From positions 1 through 64,000 of the forward strand of contig NZ_JAHXBU010000045.1 in the NCBI RefSeq assembly GCF_020178975.1: a DNA stretch of 64,000 bases. Reading direction: 5' to 3'. Numbering within the stretch: position 1 is the first letter of the stretch; each line of letters opens with the position of its first letter. The DNA comes from Cesiribacter sp. SM1 (GTDB lineage: Bacteria; Bacteroidota; Bacteroidia; Cytophagales; Cyclobacteriaceae). Of the stretch, positions 17,982-26,913 are shown piece after piece. Made by a program: the position numbers and the translations under genes. The notes beneath the pieces are model-generated. The model saw only the letters and a program-made list of their open reading frames with translations. It was not told the origin of the DNA and did no database searches.

Positions 17982-19448
17982 ATGAAAGCGAACCAGATCA
18001 TAAAACAATGGTGTTTCTTACTCTTGCTAAGCTTTTTCATTGCCTGCGATGATGACGATTCGGAACCTGCTCCGGTCTATACCCTGGAAGCAGTAGCGAG
18101 TGCAACTCCAACAGAGGTAGCGGTTGGCGAAACAGTTCAGCTGAATGGTGCATCAAGCAAAGACCCTGGCCAGATTGGTTACACCTCGCTCTGGACGGTG
18201 ACCGCCAAACCAAATGGCAGCACGGCAAGCATACAAAACGCCAGTGCTGCTAATGCAAGCTTTGTACCTGATATGGCAGGTGCGTATGAGTTAACGCTTA
18301 CCATCAGTAATGCTGACAAGAATGTTAGCTCCACGGCTAAGGTAAACATTACCGCCACCGCCAGCCTTGTAGTGCTTTCAGAAAACATAACTGCGGATTT
18401 GGTACTGGAGAATATTTTTACTGATCCTGATGTACCAGATTACCTGGTTACTGCTTTCATTGAAGTTAGGGCAAAACTTACCATCAGGCCGGGTGTAGTG
18501 ATCCATTTTGAAAGGAACGCCGGACTACACATTACTGAAACCGGTACGCTGGTTGCCAATGGTACCGAAGCTGAAAAAATCATATTTACCGGTGAAAATG
18601 AGGAACAAGGTTACTGGCTTGGCATCAGAACAAGGAGCGAAACAGCAAACAACTCCATATCGCACGCAGAAATTCATTATGCCGGAAGCATGAATGCCGG
18701 GACTTTCTTGCAGAAGGCCGCGCTGTCTCCTGAATATACCACCATCAGCCTGGATAATATCCTGATTACCAATAGTGGAGGTTATGGCATTCAAACCAGG
18801 GAAGAGGAATCAATTCTTAACCTGAGCAATATTACTTTTGAAGATAATGCCGGCAGCCCCCTGTACATTCATCCGGAGCAAATAGCATTTATTGATGAAG
18901 ACAGCGACTTTGGGGGTGGCTATGTGGAAGTTTATACTGGATCCACCCGTAACACCGGGGCTGCTATGAACTGGGTAAACCCCAAGAACGGCAAATACCT
19001 GATTTCAGCAGATCTTACAGTAAACAGAGCAGTAAGTATTGCACCTGGTACTGTGTTCGAAGCGGCAGATGGTGTGCTGATTACAATTTCTGACCATGCA
19101 GAATCAAGAATAGTTGCCAGTGGCACGGCCGACAACCCCATTGTATTTACCAGCAAAACCAAAGAGCAGGGTGCATGGAGAGGTATTTTGGTTAACTCTA
19201 GCGCTGACCAGAACCTGATGGAGTACGTTACAATTGAAAACGGGGGAAGCTCCAGGCAGGCTACCTTTGTGGAGCCCGCAAATCTTGGCATAGGCTGGGT
19301 AACGAAGTTAACACTCAATAATGTTCACATTGCTAACAGTGCCGGCTATGGTATATATGTGAGAGACAACCCTTCAGATATTGTACTCACCATGAATGGT
19401 GTTACCTATGATAGCAATGCCCTGAACGATTTTAAAGTAGAAGAATAG
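17982..19448 (+). CDS. PKD-domain, right-handed beta-helix lipoprotein
   Basis: A 488-aa surface-type lipoprotein with lipobox FIAC near residue 22, followed by an Asp-rich spacer DDDDSE. Residues about 35-127 form a PKD/Ig-like domain (VGETVQLNGASSKDP, then YELTLTISN). The remainder contains two related beta-helix segments, about 165-290 and 340-475. Each has an RPGVVIHF/APGTVFEA start and an EQGYWLGI/EQGAWRGI turn, suggesting an internal duplication. The Asp run after the Cys resembles the lipoprotein export signal of Bacteroidota. It is probably a cell-surface binding or polysaccharide-related protein; no catalytic residues are apparent. It stands alone, with terminators downstream. Confidence 0.8.
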   Translation: MKANQIIKQWCFLLLLSFFIACDDDDSEPAPVYTLEAVASATPTEVAVGETVQLNGASSKDPGQIGYTSLWTVTAKPNGSTASIQNASAANASFVPDMAGAYELTLTISNADKNVSSTAKVNITATASLVVLSENITADLVLENIFTDPDVPDYLVTAFIEVRAKLTIRPGVVIHFERNAGLHITETGTLVANGTEAEKIIFTGENEEQGYWLGIRTRSETANNSISHAEIHYAGSMNAGTFLQKAALSPEYTTISLDNILITNSGGYGIQTREEESILNLSNITFEDNAGSPLYIHPEQIAFIDEDSDFGGGYVEVYTGSTRNTGAAMNWVNPKNGKYLISADLTVNRAVSIAPGTVFEAADGVLITISDHAESRIVASGTADNPIVFTSKTKEQGAWRGILVNSSADQNLMEYVTIENGGSSRQATFVEPANLGIGWVTKLTLNNVHIANSAGYGIYVRDNPSDIVLTMNGVTYDSNALNDFKVEE

Positions 19449-19483
19449 CCACACCTCCCACACCCTTTCTATTGTTAACAGCC

Positions 19484-19522
19484 CACAGATCCGCCCCCTT
19501 ACAGGAGCGGATCTGTGCTTTT
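19484..19522 (+). terminator. Rho-independent terminator
   Basis: Eleven-base perfect arms (19484-19494 and 19507-19517) followed by CTTTT. It ends the beta-helix lipoprotein transcript. Confidence 0.8.
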
Positions 19523-19590
19523 GGTTGGGGTTGCCATTACGCTTGCCGAATCATACAGGACTGATCAATAGCGCTTTAAAAACATTCACA

Positions 19591-19622
19591 AAAAAGGCCT
19601 GCTAAGCAGCAGACCCTTTTTT
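19591..19622. terminator. Bidirectional terminator between convergent genes
   Basis: Arms GGCCTGCT and AGCAGACC (one mismatch) around AAGC, with A5 on the left and T6 on the right. It can stop transcription from both the beta-helix gene and the outer-membrane barrel gene on the minus strand. Confidence 0.75.
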
Positions 19623-19647
19623 ATTCTAACACTAATCAAAAAAGTTC

Positions 19648-22116
19648 TTAATCACCACTGCCCTTGATGCGCTGCTGCTCGTCGGAGGAGGCTCCTCTTT
19701 TACGGCCAACCGGCTTGATTTCTTTGTTACCAAAGCGGTAGTTAAAGCTGAGGTTAACACGGCGGGTTTCGCCTCTGCTTTCAATTTTAATCTTGTTTTC
19801 ACCCACAACAGACTGGCCACTGAACACCTGCGTTCTGAAAATATCGTTGGCACTTAGCTTCAGGCTTGCGTTGCGGTCCCAGAAGCTGTACTGCAGCCCG
19901 GCATTTACCCTGTACATGCTGTTGATCTGCATGGTACCCCATACCATAGGTGAGCGGTAAAAGCCAGAGAGCTCTGCAGAAAAATTATGGGGCAGCCTGA
20001 ATGAGTTCATTATAAAAAAGTTGGTGGAAAGCTGCTCCACATCTAATTGTTGTGCCAGGTAGGTACCTGTGTATTTCTTGTGGTAAGCGCTTAGGTTGTT
20101 TTGCATGTTCCACCATTTGGTAATGGTTACAGGCAGAGAAATATTCAGACTCCAGTTTGTTAGCTTGCCCAGGTTCCTGTTGGTCTGGAAAGCATCAAGC
20201 CCCTCTGTTTCAATTACCTCTGTCATGGGCCCATCGGTAACACTGTAGGTTAGGTTAGTGACCACTGACTTATTAAAGGTGTGGCTTAGCTGCAGCTGGT
20301 GGGTAAACTGTGGCTGCAACAGCGGATTTCCCTTGCTGTAGGTGGTTACATCCAGCAGCGAGAAGAATGGGTTCAGGTCCTGGTAAGAGGGGCGGTCTAC
20401 CCGGCGGCTGTAGGATAAACCAAGCTGATTCTTTTTGTTGAGCTCCCGTTTCAAAAACAGGCTCGGAAAGAGCGATAGGTATTGGTTCTTTGCCGTGCTA
20501 TCGTTTTTTACGGACCTTCCCTGGTACCAGGTGTGCTCTGCACGAAGGCCTGCCATTACGTTTATTTTACCAAGGGCTCCACTCCAGTTGGCATAGGCAG
20601 CACTTATGTTTTCCTGGTACAGAAAATCGTTCGTAAACTTATCCCACTTCTGCCAAACCCCCTCGCTTTCCTGCCGTTCTATCCGTGCATCGTTATTTGA
20701 GTGCACGTTGCTCCACTTTAGCCCGGTTTCCAGTTTGCTCTTTCCTATGGGCACTGTATAATCCAGCTTACTCACCCATATGTTTATACGGGAGGGTGCC
20801 TCACTGCGGAGCATAAAAATACTGTCTGTTCTGCTGTCGAAGTAACGGAAGCTGTTATCAAAAAAGCTGTTTTTGCTGCTGCTATAATTCGAGTAGTCTG
20901 CATCAAAGCTTAGTTCCTCCCCTTTCCGCTCAAAGGTTCTCTGGTAGTTGAGGTTAAAGGTGGTGTTCCGGTAGCCGCTGTTTATATCTCCAAGCGTGGT
21001 AATGATCCGCTCCCTTCCCGCTCCTTCAATAATATGCAGGGCCTCGTTGGTGTTATTAGAGCCCCAGTCACCTATACTGCCGTTCACCATCAGCCCCAGG
21101 GTATTATGCTTATTCAGGAAAAAATCAACGCCTGCTTTGTAAGAATGGCCCTGCCAGTTGCGGAGCATAAAATTCCGGTGGTCAAAAAGATTTACCTCCT
21201 GGTTGATGAATGCGTTCCGTTCAATGTTCAGGTTCTGATAGCTGCGGCTTAAGCCATAATTGTAACTACCAAAGAGGTTGGTGCTGTTCTGGCGGTGGTT
21301 GAGTGTAAGGCCGCCATTCACTTTTTCGAAGCGGCCGTAGCCAGTTCCCAGCGTTAGGCTGCCATTGGTACCCCTGTTCTTATCCTTTTTTGTTTTGATG
21401 TTGATGATGCCGGAGTTACCGGCTGCATCGTATTTGGCAGAAGGGTTTGTGATGATCTCTACCTGTTCCAGGGCATCGCTCGTCATGTTCCTAAGCATGC
21501 TGGCAACATCTGCACTGGAGAGATAGGTACGCTTACCATCCAGCATGATAATTACCCCCTGTCTTCCGTTCAGGCTAATGTTGCCATCCTGGTCTACCGC
21601 CACGCCCGGCGATTTCTCCAGTACCTCCAGGGCAGTATTGCCGGTGGCCAGAATACTTCCCGCCACATTCACCACCATGCGGTCTGCCTGCTGTTCTATC
21701 AGGGGCTTCTGCCCTACTACAGTTACGGCTTTGAGCTGCTCAACTGTTTCCTGCAGCTGTAGCTGGGGCAAAAGCTGTGTTTCACTGGCTGTTACTTCTA
21801 CCGGCCCCAGCCAGCCCTTCTGGTAGCCCATCATGCTGGCAGCAAGCAGGTATTTTCCCGCTGCCACTGCAGGCAGGATGTATGCTCCCTCACCATCGCT
21901 GATGGCTCCTTTCACCAGTGCAGAATCGGATGCGTTTAACAAGGTTACCGTTGCAAAGGCCAGGGGCATGCTTTGTTCATTGATAACTTTACCCTTTAAG
22001 GTTGATTGGGCCAAAACAGTAAGGCTGAAAGCCGGAAACAGGCAAATGGCCAGCAATAGTTTAAGATTAAAAGTGCGGGCTGCTCCGCTGCCTCTTATTA
22101 AGCTGAAGGTTCTCAT
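19648..22116 (-). CDS. TonB-dependent-receptor-like outer membrane beta-barrel protein
   Basis: An 822-aa outer-membrane protein. The signal peptide (about 18-36, ending SLTVLAQ) is followed by a carboxypeptidase-regulatory-like domain (about 37-115), then a plug-like domain (about 125-225, with SLNGRQGVIIMLDGKRTYLS). The rest is a long barrel that ends in a typical aromatic strand (NLSFNYRFG) plus a basic tail of about 25 residues. It is of the outer-membrane beta-barrel family without a SusD partner. Upstream at 22193-22219 is the paired-site element shared with the ABC/two-component operon, so co-regulation by the LytTR protein is likely. Substrate unknown. Confidence 0.9.
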   Translation of the reverse strand: MRTFSLIRGSGAARTFNLKLLLAICLFPAFSLTVLAQSTLKGKVINEQSMPLAFATVTLLNASDSALVKGAISDGEGAYILPAVAAGKYLLAASMMGYQKGWLGPVEVTASETQLLPQLQLQETVEQLKAVTVVGQKPLIEQQADRMVVNVAGSILATGNTALEVLEKSPGVAVDQDGNISLNGRQGVIIMLDGKRTYLSSADVASMLRNMTSDALEQVEIITNPSAKYDAAGNSGIINIKTKKDKNRGTNGSLTLGTGYGRFEKVNGGLTLNHRQNSTNLFGSYNYGLSRSYQNLNIERNAFINQEVNLFDHRNFMLRNWQGHSYKAGVDFFLNKHNTLGLMVNGSIGDWGSNNTNEALHIIEGAGRERIITTLGDINSGYRNTTFNLNYQRTFERKGEELSFDADYSNYSSSKNSFFDNSFRYFDSRTDSIFMLRSEAPSRINIWVSKLDYTVPIGKSKLETGLKWSNVHSNNDARIERQESEGVWQKWDKFTNDFLYQENISAAYANWSGALGKINVMAGLRAEHTWYQGRSVKNDSTAKNQYLSLFPSLFLKRELNKKNQLGLSYSRRVDRPSYQDLNPFFSLLDVTTYSKGNPLLQPQFTHQLQLSHTFNKSVVTNLTYSVTDGPMTEVIETEGLDAFQTNRNLGKLTNWSLNISLPVTITKWWNMQNNLSAYHKKYTGTYLAQQLDVEQLSTNFFIMNSFRLPHNFSAELSGFYRSPMVWGTMQINSMYRVNAGLQYSFWDRNASLKLSANDIFRTQVFSGQSVVGENKIKIESRGETRRVNLSFNYRFGNKEIKPVGRKRGASSDEQQRIKGSGD

Positions 22117-22192
22117 AAAATTTTGGTTAAAGGTTTTTAAAACCGGGCTTGTTATGAGCTAGTTAGCCAGCATTCGGCACGACTTAAAAAAA

Positions 22193-22219
22193 ATGTGATG
22201 AATAGCAGGAAAGATGTGA
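22193..22219 (-). promoter_or_regulatory. Candidate LytTR operator, copy 1
   Basis: Two ATGTGA words (22193-22198, 22214-22219) are exactly 21 bp apart, separated by a GCAGGAAA block. Read on the gene strand they are TCACAT direct repeats, 77-103 bp before the barrel gene. The same arrangement and surrounding bases recur at 26751-26777. Spacing of about two helical turns is typical for LytTR dimers. The assignment to this regulator is inference. Confidence 0.6.
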
Positions 22220-22330
22220 CAGAAGCGGAATCCTCATCTTTATAGAGCGCAGGCAGAAGGCATTGCCCTTAATGCAAAGTTGATACTGCCAGGTAGTGGA
22301 GCGCCAGAAAGCATATGCTGGCAGGAAAAA

Positions 22331-22379
22331 ACAAAAAAGCTGTGACTGGCTACTTTCTAAGAGCGGTCAGTCACAGCTT
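22331..22379 (-). terminator. Terminator of ABC/two-component operon
   Basis: Perfect 12-base arms (22337-22348 and 22368-22379). On the minus strand the stem is followed by TTTT-rich sequence (TTTTTTGTTTTTT). It lies 57 bp past the response-regulator stop. Confidence 0.8.
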
Positions 22380-22435
22380 AAAAACTTAATAAATACCCAA
22401 GTGGCAGGGGCTGAAGGGCGCTTTTCTGCTCCTGA

Positions 22436-23122
22436 TCAGGAATGCCTGTTGAGGGCCAAAAGGAGATCCTGCCGGTATGCTTCACTTATAGGAACTGTTA
22501 GATCGCCAATTGTAACCTGGTGCCTTTCCAGCTTATCTACCCTGTTAACAGAAACAATGTAGGAGCGGTGCACCCGCACAAACCTATCTGCAGGCAGTAA
22601 ACTTACAACTTCATTAAAAGTACACCTCGACATCACCTTTTTATCTTTCAGCACAAAGGTGACATAATTTCCTGCAGCCTCCAGGTACAGGATGTCATCA
22701 TACATAACCTTAAGCTGTTCATAGCCGGTTTTGATGAATATATGGTCCTGGACTTCTGCACTGTTTCTGTAGTTGTACAATTCAAAAGCCTTGTTACAGC
22801 TCTTAATAAAGCGTGGCAGCGAAAAAGGCTTTAACAGGTAATCCACTGCATCCATTTCAAAGCTGGTTACGGCATGCTCTGTATAGGCAGTGGTAAAAAT
22901 GAGCAGGGGCTTTTTGCTCAGACTGTTAAAAAAGTCAATGCCTGAAATATCAGGCATTTTTATATCCAGAAAAATAAGATCAATGCTCTCCTTCTGCAAA
23001 TACTCAAGGGCTTTGAAAGCATCCGTAAATTCAGCTTTCAGCTCCAGAAAAGGCACTTTTGAAGCATGAGCTTTTACTATCTCTAAAGCGATGGGTTCAT
23101 CATCAATGGCAATTGCTTTCAT
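22436..23122 (-). CDS. LytTR-family response regulator
   Basis: A 228-aa regulator with an N-terminal receiver (acidic pair D7-D8, phospho-acceptor D53 in FLDIKMP, K98 in YLLKPF) and a C-terminal LytTR DNA-binding domain (about 130-228, with YDDILYLEAAGNYVTF and FVRVHRSYIVSVNRVD). It lies 29 bp after the LytS-type kinase gene and is the last gene of the operon. LytTR proteins bind paired direct repeats; the paired elements at 22193 and 26751 are the obvious local candidates. Confidence 0.95.
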   Translation of the reverse strand: MKAIAIDDEPIALEIVKAHASKVPFLELKAEFTDAFKALEYLQKESIDLIFLDIKMPDISGIDFFNSLSKKPLLIFTTAYTEHAVTSFEMDAVDYLLKPFSLPRFIKSCNKAFELYNYRNSAEVQDHIFIKTGYEQLKVMYDDILYLEAAGNYVTFVLKDKKVMSRCTFNEVVSLLPADRFVRVHRSYIVSVNRVDKLERHQVTIGDLTVPISEAYRQDLLLALNRHS

Positions 23123-23151
23123 ATCGGGTATGATAGTACAATTTAGGCAGA

Positions 23152-24735
23152 CTATAACAGCTGTATCGTAAGGTGAACGAAGAATTCTTTGCCGGTTTCG
23201 CGTATGATCAGCTCATGCCTGCCCGGGTATAAAAGCTGTAAGCGTTGTTTTACATTGACCAGGCCAATGCCGCTCTTATCCTTCTCGGGGTCGTTTTCTT
23301 TTTTCTGATGTCTGCTGTTGTACACATCAAAATAAAGGGTGCTATCCCTAAGCTCCAGGCCCACTTTTATATGCGAAGGTTCCCTGAAACTGATGCCATG
23401 CTTAAAGGCATTTTCAACAAAGGGAATCAGCAGCATGGGTGCAATCTGCTTCTGGATTAGCGGCTGTTCTATCTCGGCCTGTATCTGAACATTGGGGTTG
23501 GGGTCGGTCCGTAATTTCTGCAGGCTGATGTAGTTGTTCAGGTACTCAATTTCCCTGGCCAGCGATATCTTTTCCTGCATGTTCTCCTGGAGCATAAACC
23601 GCATCATATCTCCTAAACGCTCTATGCCTTCGCTGGTACGTTCTGCTTTTTCCTGTATTGCGGTACCGTAAATGGTATTAAGTGCATTAAACAGGAAGTG
23701 CGGGTTAATCTGTGACCTAAGAAAATCGAAGTTTGCATTGGAACGGCCCAGCTCTTTCTTCAGCACAAAAACTTCTTCTTTCCCCTGCATCTGCCGCTTA
23801 AACAGCACCCACGATAGCGGCGCCGTAATAAGTAGCTGGAAGGCAACATTGAACAGGCTGAAACCGAATCCAGCTTCTGCATGGTGCAAGAACAGCAGCA
23901 CTAAAAAGCTTATGGGTAAAAAGGCAATCAGCATAACCAGGGCTGCTCTTCCCAGGTAATACAGGAAAGGCTTTTTCTTACCCAGTGATTCGGGAATAAG
24001 TGTATAGATGGAGTACCAGTACAGCAGGATTCCCGACAGGAACACCATACCCCAGCCAACAATGAATTCACCGTCAGCATCTCCTACCAACAGGAGAAAA
24101 ACGCTTATCATCCATAACACAATAGCCGCCAGGCCAGCGTGTGTAACAAAACTGTATTTTTGCTGAATGGCTTCTGCATTTGATAAAAGATAGACCCCCA
24201 GGTATTTGATAACAGAGTAGAGGCCAAACATCAGCAGGAGCCAAAAGGCATACAGAAAACTGTTCTGAAAAAAGCTGTTGTAGGCTTCCTGCTCTGTGCT
24301 GAAATTCTCAAATAAGTAGTTTTTCAGGTAAGTATCTGTAACGCCAAACACAAAGCCGCCTGCCACCAGGGTTGCAATGATCAGGAAAATATTCCTCGCC
24401 AGAGACTGACCTTTTAACAGCTGGGGTACGACCATAAAATTAAGCAGCAGAAAAGCCAGGAAAAGAAAAGTATAGCGGATCAGCTGCGGAAAGAAGTAGT
24501 GCTGGTAGTAATAAAAAGGAATTCTTGCCTGCTCAAAATACCACCTGTTTGGTGTGCGTATGTTTGAAACATCATCAATGCCCTCCGTTATAAAAAAGAA
24601 CACGATAAAAACAAAGATTGTGGTGGCTGCCCAAAATTCAATCCTGTTAAAACCTGCAGATTTATTAATTAAATCCTTCATTTTAAACCTGTGATCAGTA
24701 TCACTGAAATCTTCTTTAACTATTGTACTAAGCAT
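23152..24735 (-). CDS. LytS-type sensor histidine kinase
   Basis: A 527-aa membrane kinase. About eight to ten hydrophobic segments span residues 30-310. The His_kinase domain starts at RSQINPHFLFNALNTIYG (about 338-355, phospho-acceptor His in NPHF) and the C-terminal ATPase has FVENAFKHGI and SGIGLVNVKQRL. It has no extracytoplasmic sensory domain, so the stimulus may be sensed within the membrane or through the adjacent ABC transporter, as in bacterial detoxification modules (inference). It is 39 bp after the permease gene and 29 bp before the regulator. Confidence 0.95.
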   Translation of the reverse strand: MLSTIVKEDFSDTDHRFKMKDLINKSAGFNRIEFWAATTIFVFIVFFFITEGIDDVSNIRTPNRWYFEQARIPFYYYQHYFFPQLIRYTFLFLAFLLLNFMVVPQLLKGQSLARNIFLIIATLVAGGFVFGVTDTYLKNYLFENFSTEQEAYNSFFQNSFLYAFWLLLMFGLYSVIKYLGVYLLSNAEAIQQKYSFVTHAGLAAIVLWMISVFLLLVGDADGEFIVGWGMVFLSGILLYWYSIYTLIPESLGKKKPFLYYLGRAALVMLIAFLPISFLVLLFLHHAEAGFGFSLFNVAFQLLITAPLSWVLFKRQMQGKEEVFVLKKELGRSNANFDFLRSQINPHFLFNALNTIYGTAIQEKAERTSEGIERLGDMMRFMLQENMQEKISLAREIEYLNNYISLQKLRTDPNPNVQIQAEIEQPLIQKQIAPMLLIPFVENAFKHGISFREPSHIKVGLELRDSTLYFDVYNSRHQKKENDPEKDKSGIGLVNVKQRLQLLYPGRHELIIRETGKEFFVHLTIQLL

Positions 24736-24774
24736 CTCAAAGCTTTATTAAAATCCTGAATAATATTCTGCTAT

Positions 24775-25542
24775 CTATCCTCTTATATTTCTTGCCCTCA
24801 AGTCCATAAAAGCTAACCCCAGGAATATCATCGCGCACCCGGCAGAGCTTAGCAGAAGCATGGGCACATCAGACTTGTAGCTTTTAAGCAACACAAGAAT
24901 GGGATAAGTAAAAGGATAAATTTCTGCATGCTCCCACCTGAACTTAAATATAAGTAATCCTGCAGCTAACACTAAACAAAGGCCAATAGCAACGGGCACT
25001 ATAAAGCTTTTTGATCTTAAACCAATCCAGAACTGCACAGCACTGATTGCCAGCACAGAAAGGTAAGTCTTGAAGGTAAGCAGCAACAGCTGACTCCATT
25101 CAATACTGTTTTCAAGAAAATTCAGAGCCGGATTGATGAAGTTATAAGCAACTGCCATTGATACCATGAATAGCATATAGGCTATCAAAAAAAGCAGAAT
25201 AAACACCTGAACGGTCAGAAACTTTGCAATTACGATGTTGCCTAAAGATTGTGGCGAGGTCAGAACCTGTTTCCAGGTATTATTTCTATATTCTACCTGT
25301 GGCAGTAACGTGCATATCAACACAATGTACATAGGCAAAAACATGAGGTTAAGCCCTTTGGAACCTTCATCGAAATGATGCGCCCAGGGATCTGCGATAA
25401 GTTCTTTGGTTGCATTCTCACCGGAATATTGCTCCAGCAACAAAAGTAAAGGGATGCAGGCTGCTGTAAGTACACATAAGTAAAATGAGGCTGTTCCCTT
25501 ATTTTTTAACAGTTCCGAACGTAGTGACATCAATATATTCAT
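24775..25542 (-). CDS. ABC-2 family transporter permease
   Basis: A 255-aa integral membrane protein with six predicted segments (about 20-37, 70-85, 105-135, 155-175, 182-202, 228-246). Its pattern is like the ABC2_membrane_4 permeases found in lantibiotic-immunity and antibiotic exporters (EpiE/MutE type). Its start overlaps the ATPase stop by ATGA, which marks translational coupling. Substrate not readable; export of a peptide or lipid-like antimicrobial is a reasonable guess. Confidence 0.9.
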   Translation of the reverse strand: MNILMSLRSELLKNKGTASFYLCVLTAACIPLLLLLEQYSGENATKELIADPWAHHFDEGSKGLNLMFLPMYIVLICTLLPQVEYRNNTWKQVLTSPQSLGNIVIAKFLTVQVFILLFLIAYMLFMVSMAVAYNFINPALNFLENSIEWSQLLLLTFKTYLSVLAISAVQFWIGLRSKSFIVPVAIGLCLVLAAGLLIFKFRWEHAEIYPFTYPILVLLKSYKSDVPMLLLSSAGCAMIFLGLAFMDLRARNIRG

Positions 25543-26453
25543 GACTGGCTGGAGGTTAGATCTATAAATAATTGTTCAAGATTATTCTCCTTTGGCTGGA
25601 GCAGGTAAACATCGAGTTCATTCCTTAGCAGCTTTCTGTTAATATCTGCCACTTCCCGAATATTACTGAAAGAAACAGACAGGCTTTCGGGTAACTTTTC
25701 GGGATGATACTCCTCCAGTATCCTGATTGCTGCGTCGTTATCTGAAGTATTGATCTGTAATTTTGACTGCTTTCGCTGATAATGGTAGAGCTCCTGCAGC
25801 GATCCCTGGAACAGCATCTCTCCCTTGAAAATAATCCCGATATGGCTCACCATTTTTTCCACTTCTGCCAGTATGTGACTGGATATTAGCATGGTAACAC
25901 CCTCTTCTCTGTTCAGCTTTTTTATCAGCTCACGGAGTTCAATAATGCCATTGGGGTCCAGCCCGTTGGTAGGCTCATCCAGTACCAGCAGTTCGGGTTT
26001 TGGCAAAAGGGCAAGTGCAATTGCCAGGCGCTGTTTCATGCCCAGGGAAAAATTCTTTACCTTTTTACTGCCTGTATCATCAAGGCCTACCATTTTCAGC
26101 ACTTCGTTCACCCTTTGCTTTGTGGTACCATTGATGTACCTGTAGATGGCAAGATTTTCCTTTGCAGTCAGGTGCCCATAGAGCGATGGATTTTCAATCA
26201 GTGTACCTGTTTTGTTTAATATGTTAACCCTGTTGTTATCCAGCTCCTGCCCAAAAACTTCTATACTGCCTTTCTGTAGCTTTAAGAGCCCAAGCACCAG
26301 GCTTAGGGTAGTAGTTTTTCCAGAACCGTTCGGGCCAATAAAGCCGTACAAACTACCCTGCTCCACCTGCATATTGATGTTGACCAGTGTTTTTGCACCT
26401 TTTGAATAGCTGTAATAAAGCGAAGTGGTTTTTATTACTGTAGAACTGCTCAT
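25539..26453 (-). CDS. ABC transporter ATP-binding protein
   Basis: A 304-aa ATPase. Walker A GPNGSGKTT (about 39-47), signature SLGMKQR (about 137-143) and Walker B LLVLDEPTNGLDP (about 156-168) are present, with the switch His in LISSHILAEVE. The 80-residue C-terminal extension is usual in BcrA/NatA-like exporters. It is the first gene of the ATPase-permease-kinase-regulator operon. Upstream, about 300 bp away, is the second copy of the paired operator, implying a long leader or an activator site. Confidence 0.95.
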   Translation of the reverse strand: MSSSTVIKTTSLYYSYSKGAKTLVNINMQVEQGSLYGFIGPNGSGKTTTLSLVLGLLKLQKGSIEVFGQELDNNRVNILNKTGTLIENPSLYGHLTAKENLAIYRYINGTTKQRVNEVLKMVGLDDTGSKKVKNFSLGMKQRLAIALALLPKPELLVLDEPTNGLDPNGIIELRELIKKLNREEGVTMLISSHILAEVEKMVSHIGIIFKGEMLFQGSLQELYHYQRKQSKLQINTSDNDAAIRILEEYHPEKLPESLSVSFSNIREVADINRKLLRNELDVYLLQPKENNLEQLFIDLTSSQS

Positions 26454-26913
26454 AGGTCCTGAATATTTTGGGTTTATTGATTGAATGTAGCTGCATGTTC
26501 GCAGCGCAGGGTAACAAAAGAGATGTTCTTCTATATCACGAGCCCGACCCTTCAGGAAAGCAGCAGGCTTATTGGCAATACTATTCCCAGATCTGCCAGT
26601 GCTCCAGCTGCTATCAACAGTATACTGCCCTCAAATTGTGTTTTAAGTAGTCTTATCAATATGCCTGCGCTCATAACCATTCTGTTAATTCATGTAGTAC
26701 CCGCGATTAGTATAGGCTAGTTAGGCAAAATTTAGTGCGGCATAAAATAAATGTGACGAAGGGCAGGAAATACGTGATGGATACTGTGCCGCTTGTAAAT
26801 GCAGCGCTGCAGAATCGGTAAAGAAAGCCAGGATAACTTTAAAAATCTTTAACCACAGCTACTTCCTGCTGTTGTACTTAGTGTAATAACAGATCTTAGA
26901 CTAAGCAATAACA
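26454..26913. other. Divergent regulatory region (ABC operon / GH13 gene)
   Basis: A 460-bp region containing the second paired operator and conserved promoter-like block. Small frames at 26468-26720 overlap each other and look like chance. The 300 bp between operator and the ABC start could form a long 5' leader; no clear hairpin seen. Confidence 0.5.
26751..26777 (-). promoter_or_regulatory. Candidate LytTR operator, copy 2
   Basis: Words ATGTGA (26751-26756) and ACGTGA (26772-26777) are 21 bp apart with GGCAGGAAA between. The CTAGTTAG block (26717-26724) sits on the gene-proximal side at the same distance as in copy 1. About 45 of 70 aligned positions look identical to 22157-22225 by eye. 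It probably controls the ABC/kinase operon; the GH13 gene on the other side is less likely. Confidence 0.6.

Larger units (their letters stand above)
22117..22435. other. Regulatory gap between LytTR operon and barrel gene
   Basis: This 319-bp gap contains the candidate LytTR operator (22193-22219), the conserved downstream CTAACTAGC block (minus strand, about 22158-22168), and the terminator of the upstream operon (22331-22379). The barrel gene therefore seems to have its own promoter. Confidence 0.7.

Noticed and set aside
26468-26720. Two overlapping small frames upstream of the ABC operon
   Set aside because: They exclude one another and sit inside the presumed leader; left as a point to check.
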